From Endomicrobiia bacterium (GTDB lineage Bacteria; Elusimicrobiota; Endomicrobiia; PHAN01), in assembly GCA_030018875.1 (NCBI GenBank), contig JASEHK010000070.1, positions 1-7,097 on the forward strand: a stretch of 7,097 bases of DNA, read 5' to 3'. Each line of letters starts with the position of its first letter. The stretch's first letter is position 1. The notes under the pieces were generated by a model. That model saw only the letters and a list, made by a program, of their open reading frames with translations. It did no database searches and was not told where the DNA came from. Position numbers and translations under genes: made by a program. This document shows, one piece after another, positions 1 to 6,150 of the stretch.

Positions 1-252
1 CTCCGGAATCTGTCTCATATAAGTTTTCAGCATGGCGTTGGCGGCGAAATAACCGACGATAAGAACCGCGTAGATGACGGCCAAGGTTTTGAGATGCCAC
101 TTCCAATCCGGCCGCCAGATGGCTTCGGTATTGGCGGCGTCCGAATGTAGTCGCCGATTTATCGGCTGTAGAGGAATATCGAGGCGCGTCTTGCATCGTT
201 TGCAGAAGGTGGCAGTGTCTTTATTTTTAGTTCCGCATTTAGGGCATTTCAT
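1..252 (-). CDS. Zinc-ribbon protein with one membrane segment (C-terminus cut by window edge)
   Basis: This is my own reading of the reverse strand: 84 codons stay open from an ATG at 252-250 to the window edge, so the C-terminus is missing. The N-terminus is a compact zinc ribbon, with Cys3-x2-Cys6 and Cys17-x2-Cys20 in the style of the zinc_ribbon_2/DUF2116 class (start MKCPKCGTKNKD). A polar linker follows (about 25-50), then a hydrophobic stretch at about 55-72 that reads as a single transmembrane helix. A Shine-Dalgarno GGAG at 262-259 lies 6 nt before the ATG and supports the start. Small proteins of this layout are often membrane-anchored with a variable C-terminal domain, so the function cannot be assigned from the visible part. 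The gene lies 79 bp downstream of pyrG on the same strand and may be co-transcribed. Residues about 28-36 of the linker are encoded by a palindromic repeat motif. Confidence 0.8.
   Translation of the reverse strand, partial: MKCPKCGTKNKDTATFCKRCKTRLDIPLQPINRRLHSDAANTEAIWRPDWKWHLKTLAVIYAVLIVGYFAANAMLKTYMRQIPE
146..171. repeat. Palindromic repeat motif inside the zinc-ribbon coding sequence
   Basis: The stem GCCGAT (153-158) pairs with ATCGGC (161-166) around a TT centre, and TGTAG occurs on both sides (146-150 and 167-171). The string TGTAG, 4 nt, CGATTTATCG (146-164) recurs on the opposite strand at 336-317 with a 5-nt spacer. The two sites therefore look like members of one dispersed family. 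In the minus-strand reading frame the motif encodes residues 28-36 of the linker between the zinc ribbon and the membrane helix, and it introduces no stop. Confidence 0.55.
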
Positions 253-284
253 AATTTTCTCCGTTAAACCTTTTACGTTTGCCG

Positions 285-337
285 TTGTAGCAGTCGCATT
301 TATGCGACTTATTGCGCGATAAATCGCACCGCTACAA
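285..337. repeat. Palindromic three-way-junction repeat overlapping the pyrG 3' end
   Basis: Outer arms TTGTAGC (285-291) and GCTACAA (331-337) are perfect inverted repeats. Between them are two further hairpins: GTCGCAT/ATGCGAC (293-299 with 302-308) and GCGAT/ATCGC (316-320 with 323-327). The whole could fold as a cloverleaf-like three-way junction. There is no T-run, so it is not a standard intrinsic terminator, although it sits where one might be expected. The right arm contains the last sense codon and the TAG stop of pyrG (positions 337-332). It could stabilise the mRNA 3' end, act as an attenuating structure, or simply be a MITE/REP-like element. Confidence 0.7.
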
Positions 338-1927
338 TGACACTCGTTTCTTCGCCGCTGCGATGAAGCCGACAAAAAGAGGATGAGGCGCCAACGGCGT
401 CGAGCGAAATTCGGGATGAAACTGCACGCCGACGAACCACGGATGTTTTTTTATCTCGATTATCTCGACGAGACGTTTTTCGGGGTTGACGCCGGCGAAT
501 ATCATCCCTTTTTCTTCAAAAAGTTTTTTATAGGAATTGTTGAATTCGAGACGGTGCCGGTGGCGCTCTCTGACGGAAGCCGCGCGATAACACGCCCGCG
601 AAACGCTCTTTATGGGAGCAAGCGCGCACGTATAAGCGCCCAGACGCATGGTAGCGCCCTTTTGACGTATGTCCTTTTGGCCTTCTATGTAATCTATGAC
701 GGGATGGGGCGTTTTGGAGTCGAACTCGCCGGAATGCGCCCCCCGAAGTCCGACGACGGAGCGGGCGAACTCTATGACCGCGGCCTGCATTCCCAGGCAT
801 ATCCCGAAGTAGGGCTTGCCTGAAACACGGGCGTAGCGGGCCGCCAAAATCTTACCCTCTATACCTCTGTCGCCGAAACCGCCGGGAACCAGAACTCCGT
901 CGCAACCACCGAAATCGCGGACGGCGGAGGAAGTTTCGGTGTCTATATATTTTATCCTGATGTTCACTTTGTTGCCCTGCGCGGCGTGATGCAAGGCCTC
1001 GAATATGCTTTTGTAGGCGTCTTTCACTTGCGTATATTTTCCGGCTATGCCTATCGTAACGCAGGCAGGGTATTTGCGCGGGATTATGCTCTTCCATTTG
1101 TCGAGGGAGGGGCGGCGCGGATGTTTGACGCCGAAGGCCTCAAGTATGATGTCGTCGGTATTTTGAGCGTGCAGCACGAGCGGCACCTCGTATATCGAAC
1201 GCGCGACGTTGGGCTCGCCGATGACGCACTCGCGTGGCACCCCGCAAAAAAGCGAGAGTTTGGCCCTGACATCGGCGGGAAGCGCGCTCTCCGAGCGGCA
1301 TATTATTATATCGGGGTCTATTCCTATCTCGCGCAATTTCATAACGCTGTGTTGGGTGGGCTTTGTCTTTATATCCTGAGACGGCGAGAGCGTCGGCACG
1401 AGGGTCAGATGAACATATACGACGTTCTGTCTGCCGTAATCGCTGCGCAATTGTCTGGCGGCCTCGAGAAAAGGCAGCCCCTCGATGTCGCCGACGGTGC
1501 CGCCTATCTCCACGACGGTAATGTCGGAACGCGACGCGACCAGCGCGATGCGCCTCTTTATCTCGTCGGTGATATGAGGTATCACCTGGACGGTCTTGCC
1601 GAGATAATCGCCCTTGCGCTCTCTGGCGATGACCGTCTGATATATCTGCCCCGCCGTTATGTTGTTGAGGCGCGTCATACCCGCGCCCAAAAATCTTTCG
1701 TAATGGCCGAGGTCGAGATCGGTCTCGGCTCCGTCGTCGGTAACGAATACCTCGCCGTGCTGGTAAGGAGACATCGTTCCCGGGTCAATGTTTATGTAAG
1801 GGTCGCACTTGATGACGTCGGTCTTGAAACCGCGCTGCTTCATAAGAAGCGCCAAAGACGCCGACGTAATGCCTTTTCCCAGCGAGCTTACGACGCCGCC
1901 GGTCACAACGAGTATTTTATTTTTCAC
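332..1927 (-). CDS. pyrG: CTP synthase (glutamine-hydrolysing)
   Basis: PyrG converts UTP to CTP using ATP and ammonia from glutamine (EC 6.3.4.2), the last step of pyrimidine nucleotide synthesis, in the cytosol. The 531 residues are close to the usual 530-550. The N-terminal synthetase domain (about 1-268) starts with the P-loop GGVVSSLGKG (10-19) and has the Mg/nucleotide residues Asp70 and Glu140 (EIGGTVGDIEG, where Ser is usual instead of the last Gly). The C-terminal class I glutaminase domain (about 290-525) has nucleophile Cys377 in GICLGMQ and the His504/Glu506 pair in VQFHPEF. The start is GTG at 1927-1925, overlapping the end of kdsB by 11 bp and preceded by a good Shine-Dalgarno. 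Its CTP is the co-substrate of KdsB, so translational coupling makes sense. The final Leu codon and TAG stop lie inside a palindromic repeat. Confidence 0.98.
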   Translation of the reverse strand: MKNKILVVTGGVVSSLGKGITSASLALLMKQRGFKTDVIKCDPYINIDPGTMSPYQHGEVFVTDDGAETDLDLGHYERFLGAGMTRLNNITAGQIYQTVIARERKGDYLGKTVQVIPHITDEIKRRIALVASRSDITVVEIGGTVGDIEGLPFLEAARQLRSDYGRQNVVYVHLTLVPTLSPSQDIKTKPTQHSVMKLREIGIDPDIIICRSESALPADVRAKLSLFCGVPRECVIGEPNVARSIYEVPLVLHAQNTDDIILEAFGVKHPRRPSLDKWKSIIPRKYPACVTIGIAGKYTQVKDAYKSIFEALHHAAQGNKVNIRIKYIDTETSSAVRDFGGCDGVLVPGGFGDRGIEGKILAARYARVSGKPYFGICLGMQAAVIEFARSVVGLRGAHSGEFDSKTPHPVIDYIEGQKDIRQKGATMRLGAYTCALAPIKSVSRACYRAASVRERHRHRLEFNNSYKKLFEEKGMIFAGVNPEKRLVEIIEIKKHPWFVGVQFHPEFRSTPLAPHPLFVGFIAAAKKRVSL

Positions 1928-2651
1928 TTTCGAGGATCCTCTCCACTCGGGCGATATCGTCCGGCGAATCCACGCCCGCCGTATCCGCGAAAACGCCGAC
2001 GCATTTTATTTTGAGACCGTGCCACAGCATCCTGAGTTGTTCAAGTTTTTCCACTTCCTCCGACGGAGATGAGGGCAATCCTGAAAGTTTCAGCAGCGCG
2101 TCGCGGCGGTAAGCGTAAATGCCTATATGCTTCTTATACGACGCCCGGGCCGACGAGTGCCTCGACAAGAATGGAATGGGCGCGCGCGAAAAATATAGAG
2201 CGTAGCCGTTTTTATCAAGCGCGACCTTGGCCGAATCCTGATTGGCGGCAACTCCCTCGTCGGATGTTTCGAATACCGCCGTGGCGCAATCGGCCGACGG
2301 ATCGCCGTCAAGCGCCGAGATTACGGCGTCTATGATTGACGGAGACATCAGAGGCTCGTCGCCCTGAACGTTCACGTAAGCGTCGGCGACGACGGAGCCG
2401 GCGACCTCGGCCACGCGCTCGGTGCCGGAGCCGCACTCCGGCGACGTCATAACGACTGTGGCGCCGAAGGATTCGGCGGCATCGCGTATCCTGTCGTCGT
2501 CGGTGGCGACTATCACTTTGGTCACGCGCGATGCTCGCGAGGCATTCGTCCAGACGCGCTCAATGAGGGACTTGCCCTTTATCAGCGCAAGCGGTTTTCC
2601 GGGAAAACGCGTTGAGGCGTATCGCGCAGGTATGACGCAAATTGTAGTCAT
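1917..2651 (-). CDS. kdsB: 3-deoxy-manno-octulosonate cytidylyltransferase (CMP-Kdo synthetase)
   Basis: KdsB couples Kdo to CMP from CTP (EC 2.7.7.38), activating the sugar for transfer to lipid A, so it marks an outer-membrane, LPS-type envelope. The 244 residues match the family length. Visible motifs are the nucleotide-binding loop PARYASTRFPGKPL (8-21), VATDDD (48-53), the base-recognition segment CGSGTERVAEV (73-83), the metal-binding NVQGDEPL (94-101, Asp98), KHIGIYAYRRD (174-184), LEQLRMLWHG (203-212) and the second metal site VDSPDD (227-232, Asp228). The segment before SGTER usually carries HxSGTDR, so Cys73 and Glu78 are mild variants. The ATG is supported by the conserved N-terminus and by an in-frame stop just upstream (2655-2657). 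I see no clear Shine-Dalgarno before it, only an A/T-rich leader. It is the first gene of the kdsB-pyrG unit and is divergent from the amidohydrolase operon. Confidence 0.96.
   Translation of the reverse strand: MTTICVIPARYASTRFPGKPLALIKGKSLIERVWTNASRASRVTKVIVATDDDRIRDAAESFGATVVMTSPECGSGTERVAEVAGSVVADAYVNVQGDEPLMSPSIIDAVISALDGDPSADCATAVFETSDEGVAANQDSAKVALDKNGYALYFSRAPIPFLSRHSSARASYKKHIGIYAYRRDALLKLSGLPSSPSEEVEKLEQLRMLWHGLKIKCVGVFADTAGVDSPDDIARVERILESEK
1937..1941 (-). promoter_or_regulatory. Ribosome binding site of pyrG (fixes a GTG start)
   Basis: On the minus strand GAGGA (1941-1937) lies 9 nt before the GTG at 1927-1925, inside the 3' end of kdsB. It supports GTG initiation. The site is part of a 10-bp perfect palindrome, GAGGATCCTC (1932-1941), which is probably chance. 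Confidence 0.6.
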
Positions 2652-2683
2652 CGCTTATGTCAAAAGATAAAAGCAGGTAGAAT

Positions 2684-2726
2684 GGTAAAAAGAGTAAAAG
2701 GGTGAAAAAGTGAAAGAGTGAAAGAG
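2684..2726. repeat. Purine-rich degenerate octamer array (left arm)
   Basis: About five imperfect 8-bp units of the type RRGTGAAA run head to tail; the clearest are GGGTGAAA (2700-2707), AAGTGAAA (2708-2715) and GAGTGAAA (2716-2723). It lies in the divergent kdsB/amidohydrolase intergenic region. It is an imperfect inverted counterpart of the array at 2735-2806, from which it is separated by about 8 nt. Confidence 0.75.
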
Positions 2727-2734
2727 TTGTTTTT

Positions 2735-2806
2735 GTTACTTTATCACCTTATCACCTTATCACCTTATCACCTTGTCACTTTATCACTTTATTACTTTGT
2801 CACGTT
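2735..2806. repeat. Nine-unit octamer tandem array (right arm)
   Basis: Nine consecutive 8-bp units fit the consensus RTYACYTT: GTTACTTT, four identical ATCACCTT units (2743-2774), then GTCACTTT, ATCACTTT, ATTACTTT and GTCACGTT. On the other strand the unit reads AAGGTGAT, which resembles the RRGTGAAA units to the left. The two arrays can pair over roughly 25 positions, with several mismatches or wobbles, into a long imperfect hairpin. The exact identity of the central four units and the drift at the edges suggest recent unit duplication by slippage. Confidence 0.85.
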
Positions 2807-2838
2807 CTTTGCTTGCTCCGCGGTGAAAATGTATTATC

Positions 2839-2843
2839 AGGAG
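2839..2843 (+). promoter_or_regulatory. Ribosome binding site of the amidohydrolase (decides the start)
   Basis: AGGAG lies 8 nt before the ATG at 2852 and only 2 nt before the in-frame ATG at 2846. It is inside any longer frame starting at the TTG at 2813. This favours initiation at 2852. Confidence 0.75.
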
Positions 2844-2851
2844 AAATGGTT

Positions 2852-4246
2852 ATGTCAAAATTACTGATAAAAAACGCTTTGCTCGTCGCCGCGATGGACG
2901 CCGCCCGCACGAAAATACCGGGCGGCGAAGTTCTCATCGAAGACAATGTAATAAAGGCCGTGGGCAAGAACCTGTTGGATAACGAACGTCCGCCTTCGGC
3001 GGGCGCGCCGAAATCCGGAGATATCAAAATAATAGACGCTTCTGGTTGCGTCGTGCTTCCCGGTTTTGTCAACACGCATCATCATTTATATCAGACGCTT
3101 ACCCGCAACATCGCCGCCGTGCAGGACGCGAAATTATTCGACTGGCTCGTGCATCTTTACGAAATCTGGGCGCGTCTCGACCCCGAAGTCGTGCGCGTCA
3201 GCGCGCAACTGGGTCTCGCCGAGTTGCTTCTTACGGGTTGCACGACGAGCACCGACCAGTTCTATGTTTTTCCCGAAGGGCAGCCGACGGACTTGATAGA
3301 CCGTCAGGTAGAAGCCGCGCGGGAAATCGGTATGCGCTTCCAGCCCTGCCACGGCTCTATGTCGAGGGGAAAATCCAAAGGCGGCCTTCCGCCCGACCGC
3401 GTCGTGCAGGATGAAGCCGCCATTTTGAAAGAAAGCGAGCGGCTTATATCGAAGCACCACGATCCGTCGCCGCGGGCAATGACGAGAATCTCTCTGGCGC
3501 CATGCTCGCCGTTTTCCGTGACGAGCGAGTTGCTCAAAGAAACCGCCAAACTGGCCCGCGCCAAAAAAGTGCGCATACACACCCATCTTGCCGAAACTCT
3601 CGACGAAGAACAATTTTGCATTGATATGCACGGGCTGAAGCCTCTGGCGTATATGGAGAAGGTCGGATGGACAGGCTCCGACGTGTGGTATGCTCACTGC
3701 GTTCATATGTCCGACGACGAAATAAAACTTATGGCCGAGACGAAGACCGGCGTGGCGCACTGCCCGACGTCGAATCTCCGTCTGGGTTCCGGCATCGCCC
3801 CGATAAGAAAAATGCTCGACGCGGGAGTCCCGGTCTCTCTGGCCGTTGACGGCTCGGCGTCAAACGATACCTCCGATATGCTCGGAGAACTCAGACAATG
3901 CCTCCTTGCGCACAGGATAAAATCCGGCGTCGGCTCGATGCCGGCCGAAGACGTTTTTCGTATGGCCACTCGCGGTGGCGCCGCGGTCCTCGGACGCGAT
4001 GACATCGGATCTCTGGAGCCCGGCAGGGCCGCCGATGTCGCCATTTTCGATATGAGACAGATAGGATACGCCGGAGCCCTTCACGACCCGCTGGCGGCGC
4101 TCGTTTTTTGCGGCGACAGCCACATAGCCCGCACCGTCATCGTCAACGGTAAAGTAGTTGTTGACGGAGGGCGTCTCGTCACGGTGGACGGCGACGTTTT
4201 ATTCGCCGAGGCCGACGCGCTTTCGCGCAAACTTATAGGCTCCTGA
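2852..4246 (+). CDS. Amidohydrolase-superfamily deaminase, probably 8-oxoguanine deaminase
   Basis: This is a 464-residue cytosolic metal-dependent deaminase of the COG0402 (TrzN/AtzB/SsnA-like) group. The metal and catalytic residues are all present: His76-x-His78 in GFVNTHHHLYQT, His245 and Glu248 in IHTHLAET, His282 in YAHCVH, and Asp333 in VDGSASND. The segments FDWLVHLYEIWARLDPE (96-112), TGCTTSTDQFYVFP (128-141), PCHGSMSRGKSKGGLPPD (165-182) and LAPCSPFSVT (215-224) are, from memory, characteristic of the 8-oxoguanine deaminase branch (EC 3.5.4.32), which turns 8-oxoguanine into urate. A chloro-s-triazine or guanine-like substrate cannot be excluded. The small beta-sandwich at both ends (about 1-70 and 385-440) is typical of the family. 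The start is set by AGGAG at 2839-2843; a TTG 39 nt upstream would add residues without a ribosome site. It heads the plus-strand gene set, with the octamer arrays upstream. Confidence 0.85.
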   Translation: MSKLLIKNALLVAAMDAARTKIPGGEVLIEDNVIKAVGKNLLDNERPPSAGAPKSGDIKIIDASGCVVLPGFVNTHHHLYQTLTRNIAAVQDAKLFDWLVHLYEIWARLDPEVVRVSAQLGLAELLLTGCTTSTDQFYVFPEGQPTDLIDRQVEAAREIGMRFQPCHGSMSRGKSKGGLPPDRVVQDEAAILKESERLISKHHDPSPRAMTRISLAPCSPFSVTSELLKETAKLARAKKVRIHTHLAETLDEEQFCIDMHGLKPLAYMEKVGWTGSDVWYAHCVHMSDDEIKLMAETKTGVAHCPTSNLRLGSGIAPIRKMLDAGVPVSLAVDGSASNDTSDMLGELRQCLLAHRIKSGVGSMPAEDVFRMATRGGAAVLGRDDIGSLEPGRAADVAIFDMRQIGYAGALHDPLAALVFCGDSHIARTVIVNGKVVVDGGRLVTVDGDVLFAEADALSRKLIGS

Positions 4247-4280
4247 CATATTCCTAACCGTCCGGCGGCAATCGGTAAAA

Positions 4281-5438
4281 ATGAGAAAGACACTTCTTGC
4301 GCTGATGATCCTCGCCGCACCCGCGACAGACGGCCTTCTCGCCCAGCAAACCAAAATAACCCCCGATCTCGCCGCGTCGCTGGAAAATGCCAAGCCGCAT
4401 GACCAAATCCGCGTAATCGCCTTGATGTCCGCGAAGTTTTCTTTCCGGCCTTTCAGCGTTTCGATAGCGGAGCAGAGGGAACAAATCCGTCTTCAGCGAA
4501 TCGAAGAGTTGAAAAAGTTCTCGTCTTCGGACCAGTCGAGCGTCGCTGATTTCCTTTTGAAGGCCGTTTCCGAAAAGAAGGCCTCCGCTATCCGTTCCAA
4601 CCTCGTCAAAAATCTCGTTTCTTTTCGCGCCGCGCCCGACGTTATACGCGAGCTTGACCGCCGCGACGACGTCGCGCTCGTTTTCCCTTACGACGAAGCC
4701 AAGTTTTCCGACGAGACCGTTACCGACGCGGAACTCAACATTGTGGACTATACGCGGGACTTCGCCGCGGCTTTTAAAAGGCTCTCGGACGCCAATCCGA
4801 TGGCTCGCAGGAACGCGATATTGTTTTTGTCGCGCGAGAACACGGCCGAAACGCTCAAGGCCATCGCCGGTGTGCTTTACGACGACGACGTTCTTGTGCG
4901 GCGCACAGCCGTCGAGGCCGTGGGGCGGTTTCAGGGCTCGGCCCAGGCGCGCCAGGCCGTCGCGGAGTTCCTGAAAAAAGAAACCGACGTCGCGGCCAAG
5001 ATATCGGCCATCCGCGCGGCGGGCGAACTCGGGGGGCAGTCCTCCGTCGAGATACTCAAAAAACTCGCCGCCGACCCCTACGCCATATACCGCGCCGAAG
5101 CCGTCAAGGCTTTGGGCAAGATAAACCCGGCCGGCGGCCTGTCAGCCGTGATGACATCGGCCGTATCGGACGAAGCCGAAGGTGTCAGAATCGCGGCGAT
5201 GGATGTCGCGGGGCGGCTTCAAATAAAATCGCTGATGACGCAAGTTCGCGCCAATCTCTCGGATACGTCTCCCATAGTGAGGCGGTCCGCCGCCTGGTCT
5301 CTGGGCCAAATGGGCGATTCCGCCGAGATAGATTTACTGCTCAAGGCGGCGGCGGCCGACTCCGAAGATTTCGTTCGGGTCGAGGCGGCCAACTCCGTCG
5401 AGATTATACGCAGCCGAATTAAGTCGCGGTCAAAATGA
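4281..5438 (+). CDS. Exported HEAT-repeat protein with subtilase-propeptide-like N-terminal region
   Basis: The 385-residue protein opens with a probable Sec signal peptide (MRKTLLALMILAAPATDGLLA, cleavage near residue 21), so it should act in the periplasm or at the surface. Residues about 30-140 read like the propeptide/inhibitor I9-like region before secreted subtilases: a strand with DQIRVIALM, an Arg/Gln-rich helical stretch, then SFRAAPDVIRELDRRDDVALVFPYDEA. No Asp/His/Ser protease domain follows. From about 171 to 380 there are six to seven HEAT/PBS-lyase-type helical repeats of 31-33 residues, each with a core such as VRRTAVEAVGRF, YRAEAVKALGKI or VRRSAAWSLGQM. They should form a solenoid for protein binding. 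The gene starts 34 bp after the amidohydrolase with no strong Shine-Dalgarno (CGGTAAAA) and overlaps the next gene by ATGA. The specific role is unknown. Confidence 0.85.
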   Translation: MRKTLLALMILAAPATDGLLAQQTKITPDLAASLENAKPHDQIRVIALMSAKFSFRPFSVSIAEQREQIRLQRIEELKKFSSSDQSSVADFLLKAVSEKKASAIRSNLVKNLVSFRAAPDVIRELDRRDDVALVFPYDEAKFSDETVTDAELNIVDYTRDFAAAFKRLSDANPMARRNAILFLSRENTAETLKAIAGVLYDDDVLVRRTAVEAVGRFQGSAQARQAVAEFLKKETDVAAKISAIRAAGELGGQSSVEILKKLAADPYAIYRAEAVKALGKINPAGGLSAVMTSAVSDEAEGVRIAAMDVAGRLQIKSLMTQVRANLSDTSPIVRRSAAWSLGQMGDSAEIDLLLKAAAADSEDFVRVEAANSVEIIRSRIKSRSK

Positions 5439-5725
5439 CGAAACATAAACCCTCCGTAAAAATAAAGTTTTATCCGCCCCTGAAAGACATTTTGGGCGTC
5501 GGCGAGGTGTCCTTGAGCGCCCGGGATGTATCCGACGCTCTCGAGATATTGAGCGAGCGTTACGGCGAAAAATTTTCATCCGAAGTTCTGGAGCCCGGCG
5601 GCGGCGTTAAAAATTATTATATACTTCTTCTTGACGACAAGCCCGTGAATCAGCAAAATCCGGCCGCGGCCAAGTTCAGGAAGGGAGACGTGCTGCACAT
5701 CTTTCCGCCGGTCGCCGGCGGCTGA
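5435..5725 (+). CDS. MoaD/ThiS-family sulfur-carrier protein
   Basis: A 96-residue beta-grasp (ubiquitin-like) protein ending in the diagnostic Gly-Gly (GDVLHIFPPVAGG, 84-96). In this family the C-terminal glycine is adenylated by a MoeB/ThiF-type enzyme and carries sulfur as a thiocarboxylate. The N-terminal strand VKIKFYPPLKDILG and the ILLLDDKPVN strand-turn resemble MoaD more than ThiS, which would point to molybdopterin synthesis or to tungsten/molybdenum-enzyme-associated carriers. No partner (MoaE, MoeB/ThiF, ThiG) is in the window, so the pathway is open. The start overlaps the HEAT gene stop as ATGA, implying translational coupling, since no good ribosome site precedes it. The next gene begins 5 bp after its stop. 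Confidence 0.88.
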   Translation: MTKHKPSVKIKFYPPLKDILGVGEVSLSARDVSDALEILSERYGEKFSSEVLEPGGGVKNYYILLLDDKPVNQQNPAAAKFRKGDVLHIFPPVAGG

Positions 5726-5730
5726 TTGAA

Positions 5731-6150
5731 ATGGATATTCCGGAAATCCTCAAATCGTCCCGCGTGGTGGCCGTCGTCGGGCTTTCTCCCAAGGAAGACC
5801 GACCGTCGTCCCGCGTGGCGGCCTACTTGAAAAAATCCGGCTATAAAATAATTCCGGTCAATCCGGGTCAAACGGAAATACTCGGCGAAAAATGCTACAA
5901 GTCTTTGCTTGACGCGCCCGACAAAATAGACATAGTGGATGTTTTCCGGCGGAGCGAAGAGGCGCTTGCCGTCGCCCAAGACGCCGTAAAAATCGGCGCG
6001 CGGGTTTTATGGCTTCAGGAAGAAGTCGTCAACGAAGCCGCCGCCGCCCTTGCCCGAGCCGCCGGTCTTGATGTCGTAATGGATAGATGTATGCTTAAAG
6101 AACACCTGCTGTTACCGAAAAAAAATGCGGACGGAGACCTCAATATATGA
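5731..6150 (+). CDS. CoA-binding protein, YccU type
   Basis: A 139-residue single-domain protein with the CoA_binding_2 Rossmann fold. Recognisable family segments are VVAVVGLSPKEDRPSSRVA (12-30, the nucleotide-binding loop), IIPVNPGQTEILGEKCY (40-56), IDIVDVFRRSEEA (67-79), ARVLWLQEEVVNEAA (90-104, where the family often has WxQxGxxNEEA) and VVMDRCMLKEH (115-125). It resembles the CoA-binding part of succinyl-CoA synthetase alpha without a catalytic domain, and the exact physiological role of the family is unsettled. It is cytosolic. The start ATG lies 5 bp after the sulfur-carrier stop with no strong Shine-Dalgarno; its stop overlaps the next start as ATGA, so all are likely on one transcript. 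Confidence 0.93.
   Translation: MDIPEILKSSRVVAVVGLSPKEDRPSSRVAAYLKKSGYKIIPVNPGQTEILGEKCYKSLLDAPDKIDIVDVFRRSEEALAVAQDAVKIGARVLWLQEEVVNEAAAALARAAGLDVVMDRCMLKEHLLLPKKNADGDLNI

Noticed and set aside
1932..1941. Perfect 10-bp palindrome over the pyrG ribosome binding site as an operator.
   Set aside because: It is short, lies within the kdsB coding sequence and has no second copy; a loop-free palindrome cannot form a stable RNA hairpin.
986..2014. Long 342-codon open frame on the plus strand opposite pyrG.
   Set aside because: It is antisense to a fully conserved CTP synthase, shows no recognisable domain, and is what GC-rich codon bias produces on the opposite strand.
2809..2837. Possible sigma-70 promoter (TTGCTT, 17 bp, TATTAT) for the plus-strand operon.
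   Set aside because: The -35 matches poorly and the implied start of transcription would fall on the ribosome binding site.
2813..2851. Longer amidohydrolase starting at TTG 2813 or ATG 2846.
   Set aside because: AGGAG at 2839-2843 lies inside the first extension and too close to 2846; the ATG at 2852 has the right spacing and a family-like N-terminus.
3134..3760. 208-codon open frame antisense to the amidohydrolase.
   Set aside because: The plus strand carries a complete conserved enzyme here; the antisense product has no recognisable features.
5755..5823. An 18-bp near-identical direct repeat (5755-5772 and 5806-5823) within the CoA-binding gene.
   Set aside because: Both copies are in frame and encode segments normally conserved in the YccU family (SSRVVA and SSRVAA), so the similarity is best explained by chance codon use.
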